A program made the translations under genes and the position numbers. Under the pieces are notes generated by a model, which was not told the origin of the DNA, made no database searches, and saw only the letters and a list, made by a program, of their open reading frames with translations. Of a stretch of DNA of 64,000 bases, positions 1 to 8,842 are shown one piece after another (the stretch's first letter is position 1; every line of letters begins with the position of its first letter). Origin of the DNA: Nematostella vectensis (lineage: Eukaryota; Cnidaria; Anthozoa; Actiniaria; Edwardsiidae); NCBI RefSeq assembly GCF_932526225.1, contig NC_064038.1:18773075-18837074 (forward strand). Direction: 5' to 3'.

Positions 1-146
1 GGTATAATAACTTTATCACAATTCGTTTCCAGTAGTTATTCCAGTATTTATTTATACATTGTTAAGTGTAGTGTGCATCGGCCGACATACTGTAATTTAG
101 CTTATGCTACAAAAGTATGAATAAACGATTATTATTATTATTATTA
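1..146 (+). mobile_element. Non-5S left flank, possible 3' end of a non-LTR retrotransposon
   Basis: This is the only part of the window that is not 5S repeat. It is AT-rich, has no recognisable coding sequence, and ends with AATAAA at 120-125 followed by six ATT units (128-145). The 5S sequence begins directly after, at about base 13 of the gene. A 3' UTR-like stretch, a polyadenylation-like hexamer and a short simple-repeat tail joined to an interrupted target is what the 3' end of an I- or Jockey-like non-LTR element looks like. That is inference: no reverse transcriptase is in view and only 146 bases can be seen. It could equally be ordinary chromosomal flank where the array begins at a microsatellite. 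Confidence 0.4.
128..146 (+). repeat. (ATT)6 simple repeat at the array junction
   Basis: Six consecutive ATT triplets plus one A lie between the flank and the first 5S bases. The final A may belong to either side, because base 13 of the 5S gene is also A. The junction is therefore placed at 146/147. Confidence 0.9.
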
Positions 147-251
147 CCACTTAGAAAGCACCGGTTCTCGTCCGATCACCAAAGTTAAGCTCAGTAGGGC
201 GCGGTAAGTACTTGGATGGGTGACCGCCTGGGAATACCGTGTGCTGTAGGC
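147..251 (+). pseudogene. First 5S gene of the array, 5' truncated
   Basis: Bases 1-12 of the gene are absent and replaced by the (ATT)n flank; the rest runs to the normal GCTGTAGGC end. Without the 5' strand of helix I and without the upstream TATA-like box, a stable 5S rRNA is unlikely, although the internal control region is present. It also carries T19 (ACTTAG in place of ACTGAG), A48 and A73. The spacer that follows is normal, so the array is in full register from the next gene at 320. Confidence 0.9.
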
Positions 252-319
252 ATTTCCTTTTTGTCATCGAAGTACTCACAGGACTGTTATATAATAGATA
301 GATATTACACAGTTCTATC

Positions 320-437
320 GTTTACGGCCATACCACTGAGAAAGCACCAGTTCTCGTCCGATCACAGAACTTGAAGTCAGTAGGGCACGGTTAGTAGTTG
401 GAAGGGTGACCGCCTGGGAATACCGTGTGCTGTAGGC
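320..437 (+). rRNA. First complete 5S gene copy, class C
   Basis: First unit with both an intact spacer upstream and a full 118-nt gene. It belongs to divergent class C: CCAGTTCT at bases 28-35 and ACAGAACTT at 45-53. It also has private changes, G instead of A at base 54 and A at base 84 (GGAAGG). Base 78 is G, shared with the class C copies at 2924 and 25430. It matches the copy at 2924 more closely than its immediate neighbours do. Confidence 0.85.
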
Positions 438-533
438 ATTTCCTTTTTGTTATCGAGGTACTCACAGGACTGTTATATAATAGATAGATCTTAAACAGTT
501 CTATCGTCTACGGCCATACCACTGAGAAAGCAC

Positions 534-564
<31 letters not shown>

Positions 565-719
565 AGTAGGGCGCGGTTAGTAATTGGATGGGTGACCGCC
601 TGGGAATACCGTGTGCTGTAGGCATTTACTTTTTGTTTTCGAAGTACTAACAGGACTGTTATATAATAGATAGATCTTACACAGTTCTATCGTCTACGGC
701 CATACCACTGAAAAAGCAC

Positions 720-750
<31 letters not shown>

Positions 751-877
751 AGTAGGGCGCGGTTAGTAATTGGATGGGTGACCGCCTGGGAATACCGTGT
801 GCTGTAGGCATTTCCTTTTTGTCATCGAAGTACTCACAGGACTGTTATATAAAATCTATTTCTTACACAGTTCTGTC

Positions 878-995
878 GTCTACGGCCATACCACTGAGAA
901 AGCACCGGTTCTCGTCCGATCACCGAATTTAAGCTCAGTAGGGCGCGGTAAGTACTTGGATGGGTGACCGCTTCGGAATACCGTGTGCTGTTGGC
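878..995 (+). rRNA. 5S gene copy, class F (representative)
   Basis: Class F has T51 (GAATTTAAGC), A73 (GGTAAG), T95 and C97 (CGCTTCGG) and T115 (GCTGTTGGC). T115 faces T4 in helix I and breaks that pair; A73 lies in loop E, which binds TFIIIA and L5 in eukaryotic 5S. The following spacer has GTTATCGAGGTACTGACAGT and GATGTTACAC, and a class C copy comes next. Other examples start at 3482 and 25987; a derived form with ATTTATGCTC lies near 12273, 33846, 46493 and 48540. Probably a pseudogene, as helix I and loop E are both affected. Confidence 0.8.
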
Positions 996-1063
996 ATTTC
1001 CTTTTTGTTATCGAGGTACTGACAGTACTGTTATATAATAGATAGATGTTACACAGTTCTATC

Positions 1064-1181
1064 GTTTACGGCCATACCACTGAGAAAGCACCAGTTCTCG
1101 TCCGATCACAGAACTTAAAGTCAGTAGGGCACGGTTAGTACTTGGACGGGTGACCGCCTGGGAATACCGTGTGCTGTAGGC
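1064..1181 (+). rRNA. 5S gene copy, class C (representative)
   Basis: Class C differs from canonical at T3, A30, A47, C51, A56, G57, A68 and C84. Bases 30-35 (AGTTCT) and 47-52 (AGAACT) are exact reverse complements, giving a 6-bp stem around an 11-base loop that the canonical gene cannot form. G57 now faces G21, so the innermost helix II pair is lost. A68 replaces a G-U pair in helix V with A-U. About three dozen class C copies are spread over the whole array, nearly always after an F, G or CTTAG copy. It may be a pseudogene family or a variant 5S with altered helix III; the sequence alone does not decide. Confidence 0.85.
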
Positions 1182-1277
1182 ATTTCCTTTTTGTTATCGA
1201 CGTACTCACAGGACTGTTATATAATAGATAGATCTTAAACTGTTCTAACGTCTACGGCCATACCACTGAGAAAGCAC

Positions 1278-1308
<31 letters not shown>

Positions 1309-1463
1309 AGTAGGGCGCGGTTAGTACTTGGATGGGTGACCGCCTGGGAATACCGTGTGCTGTAGGCATTTCATTTTTGTCATCGAAGTACTCACGGGAC
1401 TGTTATATAATATATATTTCTTACACAGTTCTGTCGTCTACGGCCATACCACTGAGAAAGCAC

Positions 1464-1494
<31 letters not shown>

Positions 1495-1621
1495 AGTAGG
1501 GCGCGGTTAGTACTTGGATGGGTGACCGCCTGGGAATACCGTGTGCTGTAGGCATTTCCTTTTTGTCATCGAAGTACTCACAGGACTGTTATATAATAGA
1601 TAGATCTTACACAGTTCTATC

Positions 1622-1649
1622 GTCTACGGCCATACCACTTAGAAAGCAC

Positions 1650-1680
<31 letters not shown>

Positions 1681-1739
1681 ATTAGGAAGCGGTAAGTACT
1701 TGAATGGGTGACCGCTTCGGAATACCGTGTGCTGTAGGC
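1622..1739 (+). rRNA. 5S gene copy, class G (representative)
   Basis: Class G has T19 (ACTTAG), T61 (CTCATT), A66 and A67 (AGGAAGCGG), A73, A83 (TTGAATGGG), T95 and C97. T19 and T61 break two helix II pairs (19-59 and 17-61), and A67 removes the outer helix V pair. With loop E also changed, this is the most damaged full-length class and is probably a pseudogene. Related copies start at 4784, 17431, 18919, 22453, 37519, 53142, 54630 and elsewhere; several near 17.4, 22.4 and 53.1 kb share a further ATACTGTG change. Confidence 0.8.
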
Positions 1740-2147
1740 ATTTCCTTCTTGTTATCGAGGTACTGACAGGACTGTTATATAATAGATAGATGTTACACAG
1801 TTCTATCGTTTACGGCCATACCACTGAGAAAGCACCAGTTCTCGTCCGATCACAGAACTTAAAGTCAGTATGGCACGGTTAGTACTTGGACGGGTGACCG
1901 CCTGGGAATACCGTGTGCTGTAGGCATTTCCTTTTTGTTATCGAGGTACTCACAGGACTGTTATATAATAGATAGATCTTAAACAGTTCTATCGTCTACG
2001 GCCATACCACTGAGAAAGCACCGGTTCTCGTCCGATCACAGAAGTTAAGCTCAGTAGGGCGCGGTTAGTACTTGGATGGGTGACCGCCTGTGAATACCGT
2101 GTGCTGTAGGCATTTACTTTTTGTTTTCGAAGTACTCACAGGACTGT

Positions 2148-2154
2148 TATATAA
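2148..2154 (+). promoter_or_regulatory. TATA-like box of the reference 5S unit (TATATAA, -32 to -26)
   Basis: TATATAA lies 32 to 26 bases before the first base of the gene at 2180. The same heptamer at the same distance is in most units of the array. Upstream TATA-like elements near -30 are known for 5S genes of several invertebrates and fungi, where they assist TFIIIB placement. The next few bases vary by spacer class (ATAGATAG, ATATATTT or AATCTATTT), but the heptamer is usually kept. Recurrent exceptions are TAGATAA, TATATCA and, rarely, TATTTAA or TTTATAA. Confidence 0.7.
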
Positions 2155-2179
2155 TATATATTTCTTACACAGTTCTGTC

Positions 2180-2207
2180 GTCTACGGCCATACCACTGAG
2201 AAAGCAC

Positions 2208-2238
<31 letters not shown>

Positions 2239-2297
2239 AGTAGGGCGCGGTTAGTACTTGGATGGGTGACCGCCTGGGAATACCGTGTGCTGTAGGC
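2180..2297 (+). rRNA. 5S rRNA: 5S rRNA gene, canonical class A (reference copy)
   Basis: 5S rRNA is the small RNA of the large ribosomal subunit that binds TFIIIA and ribosomal proteins L5 and L11. This copy matches the array consensus. Predicted structure by inspection: helix I bases 1-9 with 110-118, complete with two G-U pairs; helix II 16-21 ACTGAG with 57-62 CTCAGT plus 14-15 with 64-65 around a bulged A63; helix V 67-72 with 103-108; loop E TTAGTACTTGG with GGGAATACC. The length to GGC is 118 nt; the mature end may include the following AT, giving the usual 120. The start is set by homology to the GTCTACGGCC end of metazoan 5S. It should be transcribable: TATA-like box, internal control region and T5 terminator are all present. 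Confidence 0.93.
2229..2276 (+). promoter_or_regulatory. Internal control region (box A, intermediate element, box C) of the reference 5S gene
   Basis: By gene numbering, box A is about bases 50-64 (AGTTAAGCTCAGTAG), the intermediate element 67-72 and box C 80-97 (TGGATGGGTGACCGCCTG). These are the TFIIIA contact regions known from vertebrate 5S genes. Box C is nearly invariant among A and B copies. D, F and G copies change its end (TTCGG in place of CTGGG), and C and E copies have C84. Confidence 0.8.
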
Positions 2298-2365
2298 ATT
2301 TCCTTTTTGTCATCGAAGTACTCACAGGACTGTTATATAATAGATAGATCTTACACAGTTCTGTC
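2298..2365 (+). other. Reference 68-bp intergenic spacer
   Basis: Short spacer with the T5 terminator near its start, GTCATCGAAGTACTCACAGG in the middle, TATATAA towards its 3' end and a conserved CAGTTCTRTC just before the next gene. Main spacer variants are: GTCATCGAAG; GTTATCGAGG or GTTATCGTGG with CTTAAAC; TTTACTTTTTGTTTTCG with ACTAACAGG; GTTACCGAAG or GTTAACGAAG with AAAATCTATTT; and GTTATCGAGGTACTGACAG with GATGTTAC. Spacer class is strongly linked to the class of neighbouring genes. No second gene such as SL RNA, U snRNA or tRNA is present. Confidence 0.85.
2304..2308 (+). terminator. Pol III T5 terminator of the reference 5S gene
   Basis: Five T residues on the non-template strand, 7-11 bases after the gene's GGC end, preceded by ATTTCC. 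Runs of four or more T end Pol III transcription. The position is the same in nearly all units. Variants are CATTTTT, ACTTTTT and CCGTTTT (four T). Confidence 0.85.
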
Positions 2366-2483
2366 GTCTACGGCCATACCACTGAGAAAGCACCGGTTCT
2401 CGTCCGATCACCGTAGTTAAGCTCAGTAGGGCACGGTTAGTACTTGGATGGGTGACCGCCTGGGAATACCGTGTGCTGTAGGC
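2366..2483 (+). rRNA. 5S gene copy, class B (representative)
   Basis: Differs from canonical mainly at T49 (CCGTAGTT) and A68 (GGGCACGG). A68 pairs with T107 in helix V in place of the canonical G-U pair, so the stem is kept or improved; T49 lies at the edge of helix III and loop B. All helix I and II pairs and loop E are intact, so this class could make a working 5S rRNA. B copies are among the commonest and often come in pairs (2366 and 2552; 60580 and 60766), followed by a GTTATCGAGG or GTTATCGTGG spacer. Confidence 0.85.
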
Positions 2484-2765
2484 ATTTCCTTTTTGTTATC
2501 GAGGTACTCACAGGACTGTCATATAATAGATAGATCTTAAACAGTTCTGTCGTCTACGGCCATACCACTGAGAAAGCACCGGTTCTCGTCCGATCACCGT
2601 AGTTAAGCTCAGTAGGGCACGGTTAGTACTTGGATGGGTGACCGCCTGGGAATACCGTGTGCTGTAGGCATTTCCTTTTTGTTATCGAGGTACTCACAGG
2701 ACTGTTATATAATAGATAGATCTTAAACAGTTCTGTCGTCTACGACCATACCACTGAGAAAGCAC

Positions 2766-2796
<31 letters not shown>

Positions 2797-3109
2797 AGTA
2801 GGGCGCGGTAAGTACTTGGATGGGTGACCACCTGGGAATACCGTGTGCTGTAGGCATTTCCTTTTTGTCATCGAAGTACTCACAGGACTGTTATATAATA
2901 GATAGATCTTACACAGTTCTATCGTTTACGGCCATACCACTGAGAAAGCACCAGTTCTCGTCCGATCACAGAACTTAAAGTCAGTAGGGCACGGTTAGTA
3001 GTTGGACGGGTGACCGCCTGGGAATACCGTGTGCTGTAGGCATTTCCTTTTTGTTATCGAGGTACTCACAGGACTGTTATATAATTGATAGATCTTAAAC
3101 AGTTCTATC

Positions 3110-3137
3110 GTCTACGGCCATACCACTGAGAAAGCAC

Positions 3138-3168
<31 letters not shown>

Positions 3169-3227
3169 AGTAGGGCGCGGTTAGTACTTGGATGGGTGAC
3201 CGCCTGGGAATACCGTGTGCTGTAGGC
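3110..3227 (+). rRNA. 5S gene copy, class A with double T-run spacer
   Basis: Canonical gene body. Its spacer is the TTTACTTTTTGTTTTCG type, so the gene is followed by T5 (3234-3238) and then T4 (3240-3243), a backup terminator. The same pairing of a class A gene with this spacer recurs at about 506, 7760, 11850, 25615, 33430, 46074, 48120, 60210 and 62810, so gene and spacer travel together. Confidence 0.88.
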
Positions 3228-3233
3228 ATTTAC

Positions 3234-3243
3234 TTTTTGTTTT
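3234..3243 (+). terminator. Double Pol III terminator (T5-G-T4)
   Basis: Two T-runs separated by one G just after the gene ending at 3227. Most units have one T5 only. The arrangement is fixed within the ACTTTTTGTTTTCG spacer class. Confidence 0.75.
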
Positions 3244-3323
3244 CGAAGTACTAACAGGACTGTTATATAATAGATAGCTCTTACACAGTTCTATCATCTA
3301 CGGCCATACCACTGAAAAAGCAC

Positions 3324-3354
<31 letters not shown>

Positions 3355-3881
3355 AGTAGGGCGCGGTTAGTACTTGGATGGGTGACCGCCTGGGAATACC
3401 GTGTGCTGTAGGCATTTCCTTTTTGTCATCGAAGTACTCACAGGACTGTTATATAATATATATTTCTTACACAGTTCTGTCGTCTACGGCCATACCACTG
3501 AGAAAGCACCGGTTCTCGTCCGATCACCGAATTTAAGCTCAGTAGGGCTTGGTAAGTACTTGGATGGGTGACCGCTTCGGAATACCGTGTGCTGTTGGCA
3601 TTTCCTTTTTGTTATCGAGGTACTGACAGTACTGTTATATAATAGATAGATGTTACACAGTTCTATCGTTTACGGCCATACCACTGAGAAAGCACCAGTT
3701 CTCGTCCGATCACAGAACTTAAAGTCAGTAGGGCACGGTTAGTACTTGGACGGGTGACCGCCTGGGAATACCGTGTGCTGTAGGCATTTCCTTTTTGTTA
3801 TCGAGGTACTCACAGGACTGTTATATAATAGATAGATCTTAAACTGTTCTAACGTCTACGGCCATACCACTGAGAAAGCAC

Positions 3882-3912
<31 letters not shown>

Positions 3913-4225
3913 AGTAGGGCGCGGTTAGTACTTGGATGGGTGACCGCCTGGGAATACCGTGTGCTGTAGGCATTTCCTTTTTGTCATCGAAGTACTCACG
4001 GGACTGTTATATAATATATATTTCTTACACAGTTCTGTCGTCTACGGCCATACCACTGAGAAAGCACCGGTTCTCGTCCGATCACCGTAGTTAAGCTCAG
4101 TAGGGCACGGTTAGTACTTGGATGGGTGACCGCCTGGGAATACCGTGTGCTGTAGGCATTTCCTTTTTGTTATCGTGGTACTCACAGGACTGTTATATAA
4201 TAGATAGATCTTAAACAGTTCTGTC

Positions 4226-4253
4226 GTCTACGGCCATACCACTGAGAAAGCAC

Positions 4254-4284
<31 letters not shown>

Positions 4285-4343
4285 AGTAGGGCGCGGTAAG
4301 TACTTGGATGGGTGACCGCTTCGGAATACCGTGTGCTGTAGGC
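4226..4343 (+). rRNA. 5S gene copy, class D (representative)
   Basis: Canonical except for A73 (GCGGTAAGTAC), T95 and C97 (CCGCTTCGGAATACC). Base 73 belongs to loop E, and bases 95-97 lie at the helix IV to loop E border and inside box C. These three changes occur together in nearly all D, F and G copies, so they form one inherited set. T95 can still pair with G81 as a wobble, but C97 and A73 alter a highly conserved protein-binding motif. The following spacer is usually GTTACC plus AAAATCTATTT. Whether this class is expressed is unknown. Confidence 0.82.
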
Positions 4344-4411
4344 ATTTCCTTTTTGTTACCGAAGTACTCACAGGAGTGTTATATAAAATCTATTTCTTAC
4401 ACAGTTCTGTC

Positions 4412-4529
4412 GTCTACGGCCATACCACTGAGAAAGCACCGGTTCTCGTCCGATTACCGTAGTTAAGCTCATTAGGGCACGGTTAGTACTTGGACGGGTG
4501 ACCGCCTGGAAATACCGTGTGCTGTAGGC
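4412..4529 (+). rRNA. 5S gene copy, class E (representative)
   Basis: Carries T44 (GATTACC), T49, T61 (CTCATT), A68, C84 and A99 (CTGGAAATACC). T61 breaks one helix II pair (17-61) and A99 alters loop E. Other E copies start at 7388, 13721 (about), 17989, 23011, 28591, 29707, 30265, 35110 (about) and 53690 (about). It often follows a D copy whose spacer has AGGAGTGTT and is followed by a GTTAACG spacer. In this copy the spacer is instead CATTTTTGTCATCG with CACGGG, like the spacer after the gene at 1250, which marks a recombination junction at the gene end. Possibly a pseudogene. Confidence 0.8.
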
Positions 4530-4625
4530 ATTTCATTTTTGTCATCGAAGTACTCACGGGACTGTTATATAATATATATTTCTTACACAGTTCTGTCGTC
4601 TACGGCCATACCACTGAGAAAGCAC

Positions 4626-4656
<31 letters not shown>

Positions 4657-4811
4657 AGTAGGGCGCGGTTAGTACTTGGATGGGTGACCGCCTGGGAATA
4701 CCGTGTGCTGTAGGCATTTCCTTTTTGTCATCGAAGTACTCACAGGACTGTTATATAATAGATAGATCTTACACAGTTCTATCGTCTACGGCCATACCAC
4801 TTAGAAAGCAC

Positions 4812-4842
<31 letters not shown>

Positions 4843-5369
4843 ATTAGGAAGCGGTAAGTACTTGAATGGGTGACCGCTTCGGAATACCGTGTGCTGTAGG
4901 CATTTCCTTCTTGTTATCGAGGTACTGACAGGACTGTTATATAATAGATAGATGTTACACAGTTCTATCGTTTACGGCCATACCACTGAGAAAGCACCAG
5001 TTCTCGTCCGATCACAGAACTTAAAGTCAGTATGGCACGGTTAGTACTTGGACGGGTGACCGCCTGGGAATACCGTGTGCTGTAGGCATTTCCTTTTTGT
5101 TATCGAGGTACTCACAGGACTGTTATATAATAGATAGATCTTAAACAGTTCTATCGTCTACGGCCATACCACTGAGAAAGCACCGGTTCTCGTCCGATCA
5201 CAGAAGTTAAGCTCAGTAGGGCGCGGTTAGTACTTGGATGGGTGACCGCCTGTGAATACCGTGTGCTGTAGGCATTTACTTTTTGTTTTCGAAGTACTCA
5301 CAGGACTGTTATATAATATATATTTCTTACACAGTTCTGTCGTCTACGGCCATACCACTGAGAAAGCAC

Positions 5370-5400
<31 letters not shown>

Positions 5401-5741
5401 AGTAGGGCGCGGTTAGTACTTGGATGGGTGACCGCCTGGGAATACCGTGTGCTGTAGGCATTTCCTTTTTGTCATCGAAGTACTCACAGGACTGTTATAT
5501 AATAGATAGATCTTACACAGTTCTGTCGTCTACGGCCATACCACTGAGAAAGCACCGGTTCTCGTCCGATCACCGTAGTTAAGCTCAGTAGGGCACGGTT
5601 AGTACTTGGATGGGTGACCGCCTGGGAATACCGTGTGCTGTAGGCATTTCCTTTTTGTTATCGAGGTACTCACAGGACTGTCATATAATAGATAGATCTT
5701 AAACAGTTCTATCGTCTACGGCGGTACCACTGAGAAAGCAC

Positions 5742-5772
<31 letters not shown>

Positions 5773-6485
5773 AGTAGGGCGCGGTAAGTACTTGGATGGG
5801 TGACCGCTTCGGAATACCGTGTGCTGTAGGCATTTCCTTTTTGTTACCGAAGTACTCACAGGACTGTTATATCAAATCTATTTCTTACACAGTTCTGTCG
5901 TCTACGGCCATACCACTGAGAAAGCACCGGTTCTCGTCCGATCACCGTAATTAAGCTCAGTAGGGCACGGTTAGTACTTGGACGGGTGACCGCCTGGGAA
6001 TACCGTGTGCTGTAGGCATTTCCTTTTTGTTATCGAGGTACTCACAGGACTGTTATATAATAGATAGATCTTAAACAGTTCTATCGTCTACGGCCATACC
6101 ACTGAGAAAGCACCGGTTCTCGTCCGATCACCAAAGTTAAGCTCAGTAGGGCGCGGTTAGTACTTGGATGGGTGACCGCCTGGGAATACCGTGTGCTGTA
6201 GGCATTTACTTTTTGTTTTCGAAGTACTAACAGGACTGTTATATAATAGATAGATCTTACACAGTTCTATCGTCTACGGCCATACCACTGAGAAAGCACC
6301 GGTTCTCGTCCAATCACCGAAGTTAAGCTCAGTAGGGCGCGGTTAGTACTTGGATGGGTGACCGCCTGGGAATACCGTGTGCTGTAGGCATTTCCTTTTT
6401 GTCATCGAAGTACTCACAGGACTGTTATATAATATATATTTCTTACACAGTTCTGTCGTCTACGGCCATACCACTGAGAAAGCAC

Positions 6486-6516
<31 letters not shown>

Positions 6517-6857
6517 AGTAGGGCACGGTTAGTACTTGGATGGGTGACCGCCTGGGAATACCGTGTGCTGTAGGCATTTCCTTTTTGTCATCGAGGTACT
6601 CACAGGACTGTTATATAATAGATAGATTTTAAACAGTTCTATCGTCTACGGCCATACCACTGAGAAAGCACCGGTTCTCGTCCGATCACCGAATTTAAGC
6701 TAAGTAGGGCGCGGTTAGTACTTGGATGGGTGACCGCCTGGGAATACCGTGTGCTGTAGGCATTTCCTTTTTGTCATCGAAGTACTCACAGGACTGTTAT
6801 ATAATAGATAGATCTTACACAGTTCTATCGTCTACGGCCATACCACTTAGAAAGCAC

Positions 6858-6888
<31 letters not shown>

Positions 6889-7229
6889 AGTAGGGCGCGG
6901 TAAGTACTTGGATGGGTGACCGCTTCGGAATACCGTGTGCTGTAGGCATTTCCTTTTTGTCATCGAAGTACTCACAGGACTGTTATATAATATATATTTC
7001 TTACACAGTTCTGTCGTCTACGGCCATACCACTGAGAAAGCACCGGTTCTCGTCCGATCACCGTAGTTAAGCTCAGTAGGGCACGGTTAGTACTTGGATG
7101 GGTGACCGCCTGGGAATACCGTGTGCTGTAGGCATTTCCTTTTTGTTATCGTGGTACTCACAGGACTGTTATATAATAGATAGATCTTAAACAGTTCTGT
7201 CGTCTACGGCCATACCACTGAGAAAGCAC

Positions 7230-7260
<31 letters not shown>

Positions 7261-7787
7261 AGTAGGGCGCGGTAAGTACTTGGATGGGTGACCGCTTCGG
7301 AATACCGTGTGCTGTAGGCATTTCCTTTTTGTTACCGAAGTACTCACAGGAGTGTTATATAAAATCTATTTCTTACACAGTTCTGTCGTCTACGGCCATA
7401 CCACTGAGAAAGCACCGGTTCTCGTCCGATTACCGTAGTTAAGCTCATTAAGGCACGGTTAGTACTTGGACGGGTGACCGCCTGGAAATACCGTGTGCTG
7501 TAGGCATTTCCTTTTTGTTAACGAAGTACTCACAGGACTGTTATATAAAATCTATTTCTTACACAGTTCTGTCGTCTACGGCCATACCACTGAGAAAGCA
7601 CCGGTTCTCGTCCGATCACCGTAGTTAAGCTCATTAGGGCACGGTTAGTACTTGGATGGGTGACCGCTTCGGAATACCGTGTGCTGTAGGCATTTCCTTT
7701 TTGTTACCGAAGTACTCACAGGACTGTTATATAAAATCTATTTCTTACACAGTTCTGTCGTCTAAGACCATACCACTGAGAAAGCAC

Positions 7788-7818
<31 letters not shown>

Positions 7819-7973
7819 AGTAGGGCGCGGTTAGTACTTGGATGGGTGACCGCCTGGGAATACCGTGTGCTGTAGGCATTTACTTTTTGTTTTCGAAGTA
7901 CTAACAGGACTGTTATATAATAGATAGATCTTACACAGTTCTATCGTCTACGGCCATACCACTGAGAAAGCAC

Positions 7974-8004
<31 letters not shown>

Positions 8005-8131
8005 AGTAGGGCGCGGTTAGTACTTGGATGGGTGACCGCCTGGGAATACCGTGTGCTGTAGGCATTTCCTTTTTGTCATCGAAGTACTCACAGGACTGTT
8101 ATATAATATATATTTCTTACACAGTTCTGTC

Positions 8132-8158
8132 GTCTACGGCCATACCACTGAGAAACAC

Positions 8159-8189
<31 letters not shown>

Positions 8190-8248
8190 AGTAGGGCGCG
8201 GTTAGTACTTGGATGGGTGACCGCCAGGGAATACCGTGTGCTGTAGGC
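8132..8248 (+). rRNA. 5S gene copy with one-base deletion (117 nt)
   Basis: GAAACACCG in place of GAAAGCACCG near 8156 removes one G between helix II and helix III. The rest is class A apart from CGCCAGGG (A at base 96). It is the first point where the array loses strict 186-bp phase. Confidence 0.85.
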
Positions 8249-8716
8249 ATTTCCTTTTTGTCATCGAAGTACTCACAGGACTGTTATATAATAGATAGAT
8301 CTTACACAGTTCTGTCGTCTACGGCCATACCACTGAGAAAGCACCGGTTCTCGTCCGATCACCGTAGTTAAGCTCAGTAGGGCACGGTTAGTTCTTGGAT
8401 GGGTGACCGCCTGGGAATACCGTGTGCTGTAGGCATTTCCTTTTTGTTATCGAGGTACTCACAGGACTGTTATATAATAGATAGATCTTAAACAGTTCTG
8501 TCGTCTACGGCCATACCACTGAGAAAGCACCGGTTCTCGTCCGATCACCGTAGTTAAGCTCAGTAGGGCACGGTTAGTACTTGGATGGGTGACCGCCTGG
8601 GAATACCGTGTGCTGTAGGCATTTCCTTTTTGTTATCGAGGTACTCACAGGACAGTTATATAATAGATAGATCTTAAACAGTTCTGTCGTCTACGACCAT
8701 ACCACTGAGAAAGCAC

Positions 8717-8747
<31 letters not shown>

Positions 8748-8842
8748 AGTAGGGCGCGGTTAGTACTTGGATGGGTGACCGCCTGGGAATACCGTGTGCT
8801 GTAGGCATTTCCTTTTTGTCATCGAAGTAATCACAGGACTGT

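Larger units (their letters stand above)
320..1435 (+). repeat. Six-unit block repeated at 2924-4039 (offset 14 units)
   Basis: Units C, A, A (ACTGAA), F, C and A recur in the same order at 2924-4039, including CTTAAACTGTTCTAACG before the sixth gene and a GCTGTTGGC end on the F copy. The offset is 2604 bp, 14 x 186. Confidence 0.75.
1436..2551 (+). repeat. Six-unit block repeated at 4598-5713 (offset 17 units)
   Basis: Shared rare markers include a TTCCTTCTTGTT spacer after the G copy, CACAGAAGTT with CCTGTGAAT in one A copy, and GGACTGTCATATAA before the gene at 2552. The offset is 3162 bp, 17 x 186, three units more than in the preceding block. The extra units lie at 4040-4597. Confidence 0.75.
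4040..4597 (+). repeat. Three-unit B-D-E insert matching 7016-7573
   Basis: A B copy with a GTTATCGTGG spacer, a D copy with AGGAGTGTT and an E copy recur 16 units (2976 bp) downstream. Their presence explains why the flanking blocks shift from a 14-unit to a 17-unit offset. Confidence 0.7.

Noticed and set aside
1-146. A protein-coding exon or promoter in the left flank.
   Set aside because: The stretch is short and AT-rich with frequent stops, and I see no recognisable motif beyond the AATAAA hexamer and ATT tail.
2298-2365. A linked small RNA gene (SL RNA, U6 or tRNA) in the spacer, as in some invertebrate 5S units.
   Set aside because: The 68-bp spacer is too short, and no snRNA or tRNA motif is seen on either strand.
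8028-8246. Short open reading frames of 64-72 codons (8028-8246, 24418-24615, 46341-46535, and minus-strand 57234-57434 and 61140-61340).
   Set aside because: Each spans little more than one 186-bp unit and lies across 5S genes and spacers. They occur where a one-base indel or rare variant removes a stop that other units have. The two minus-strand frames are the same sequence duplicated 21 units apart.
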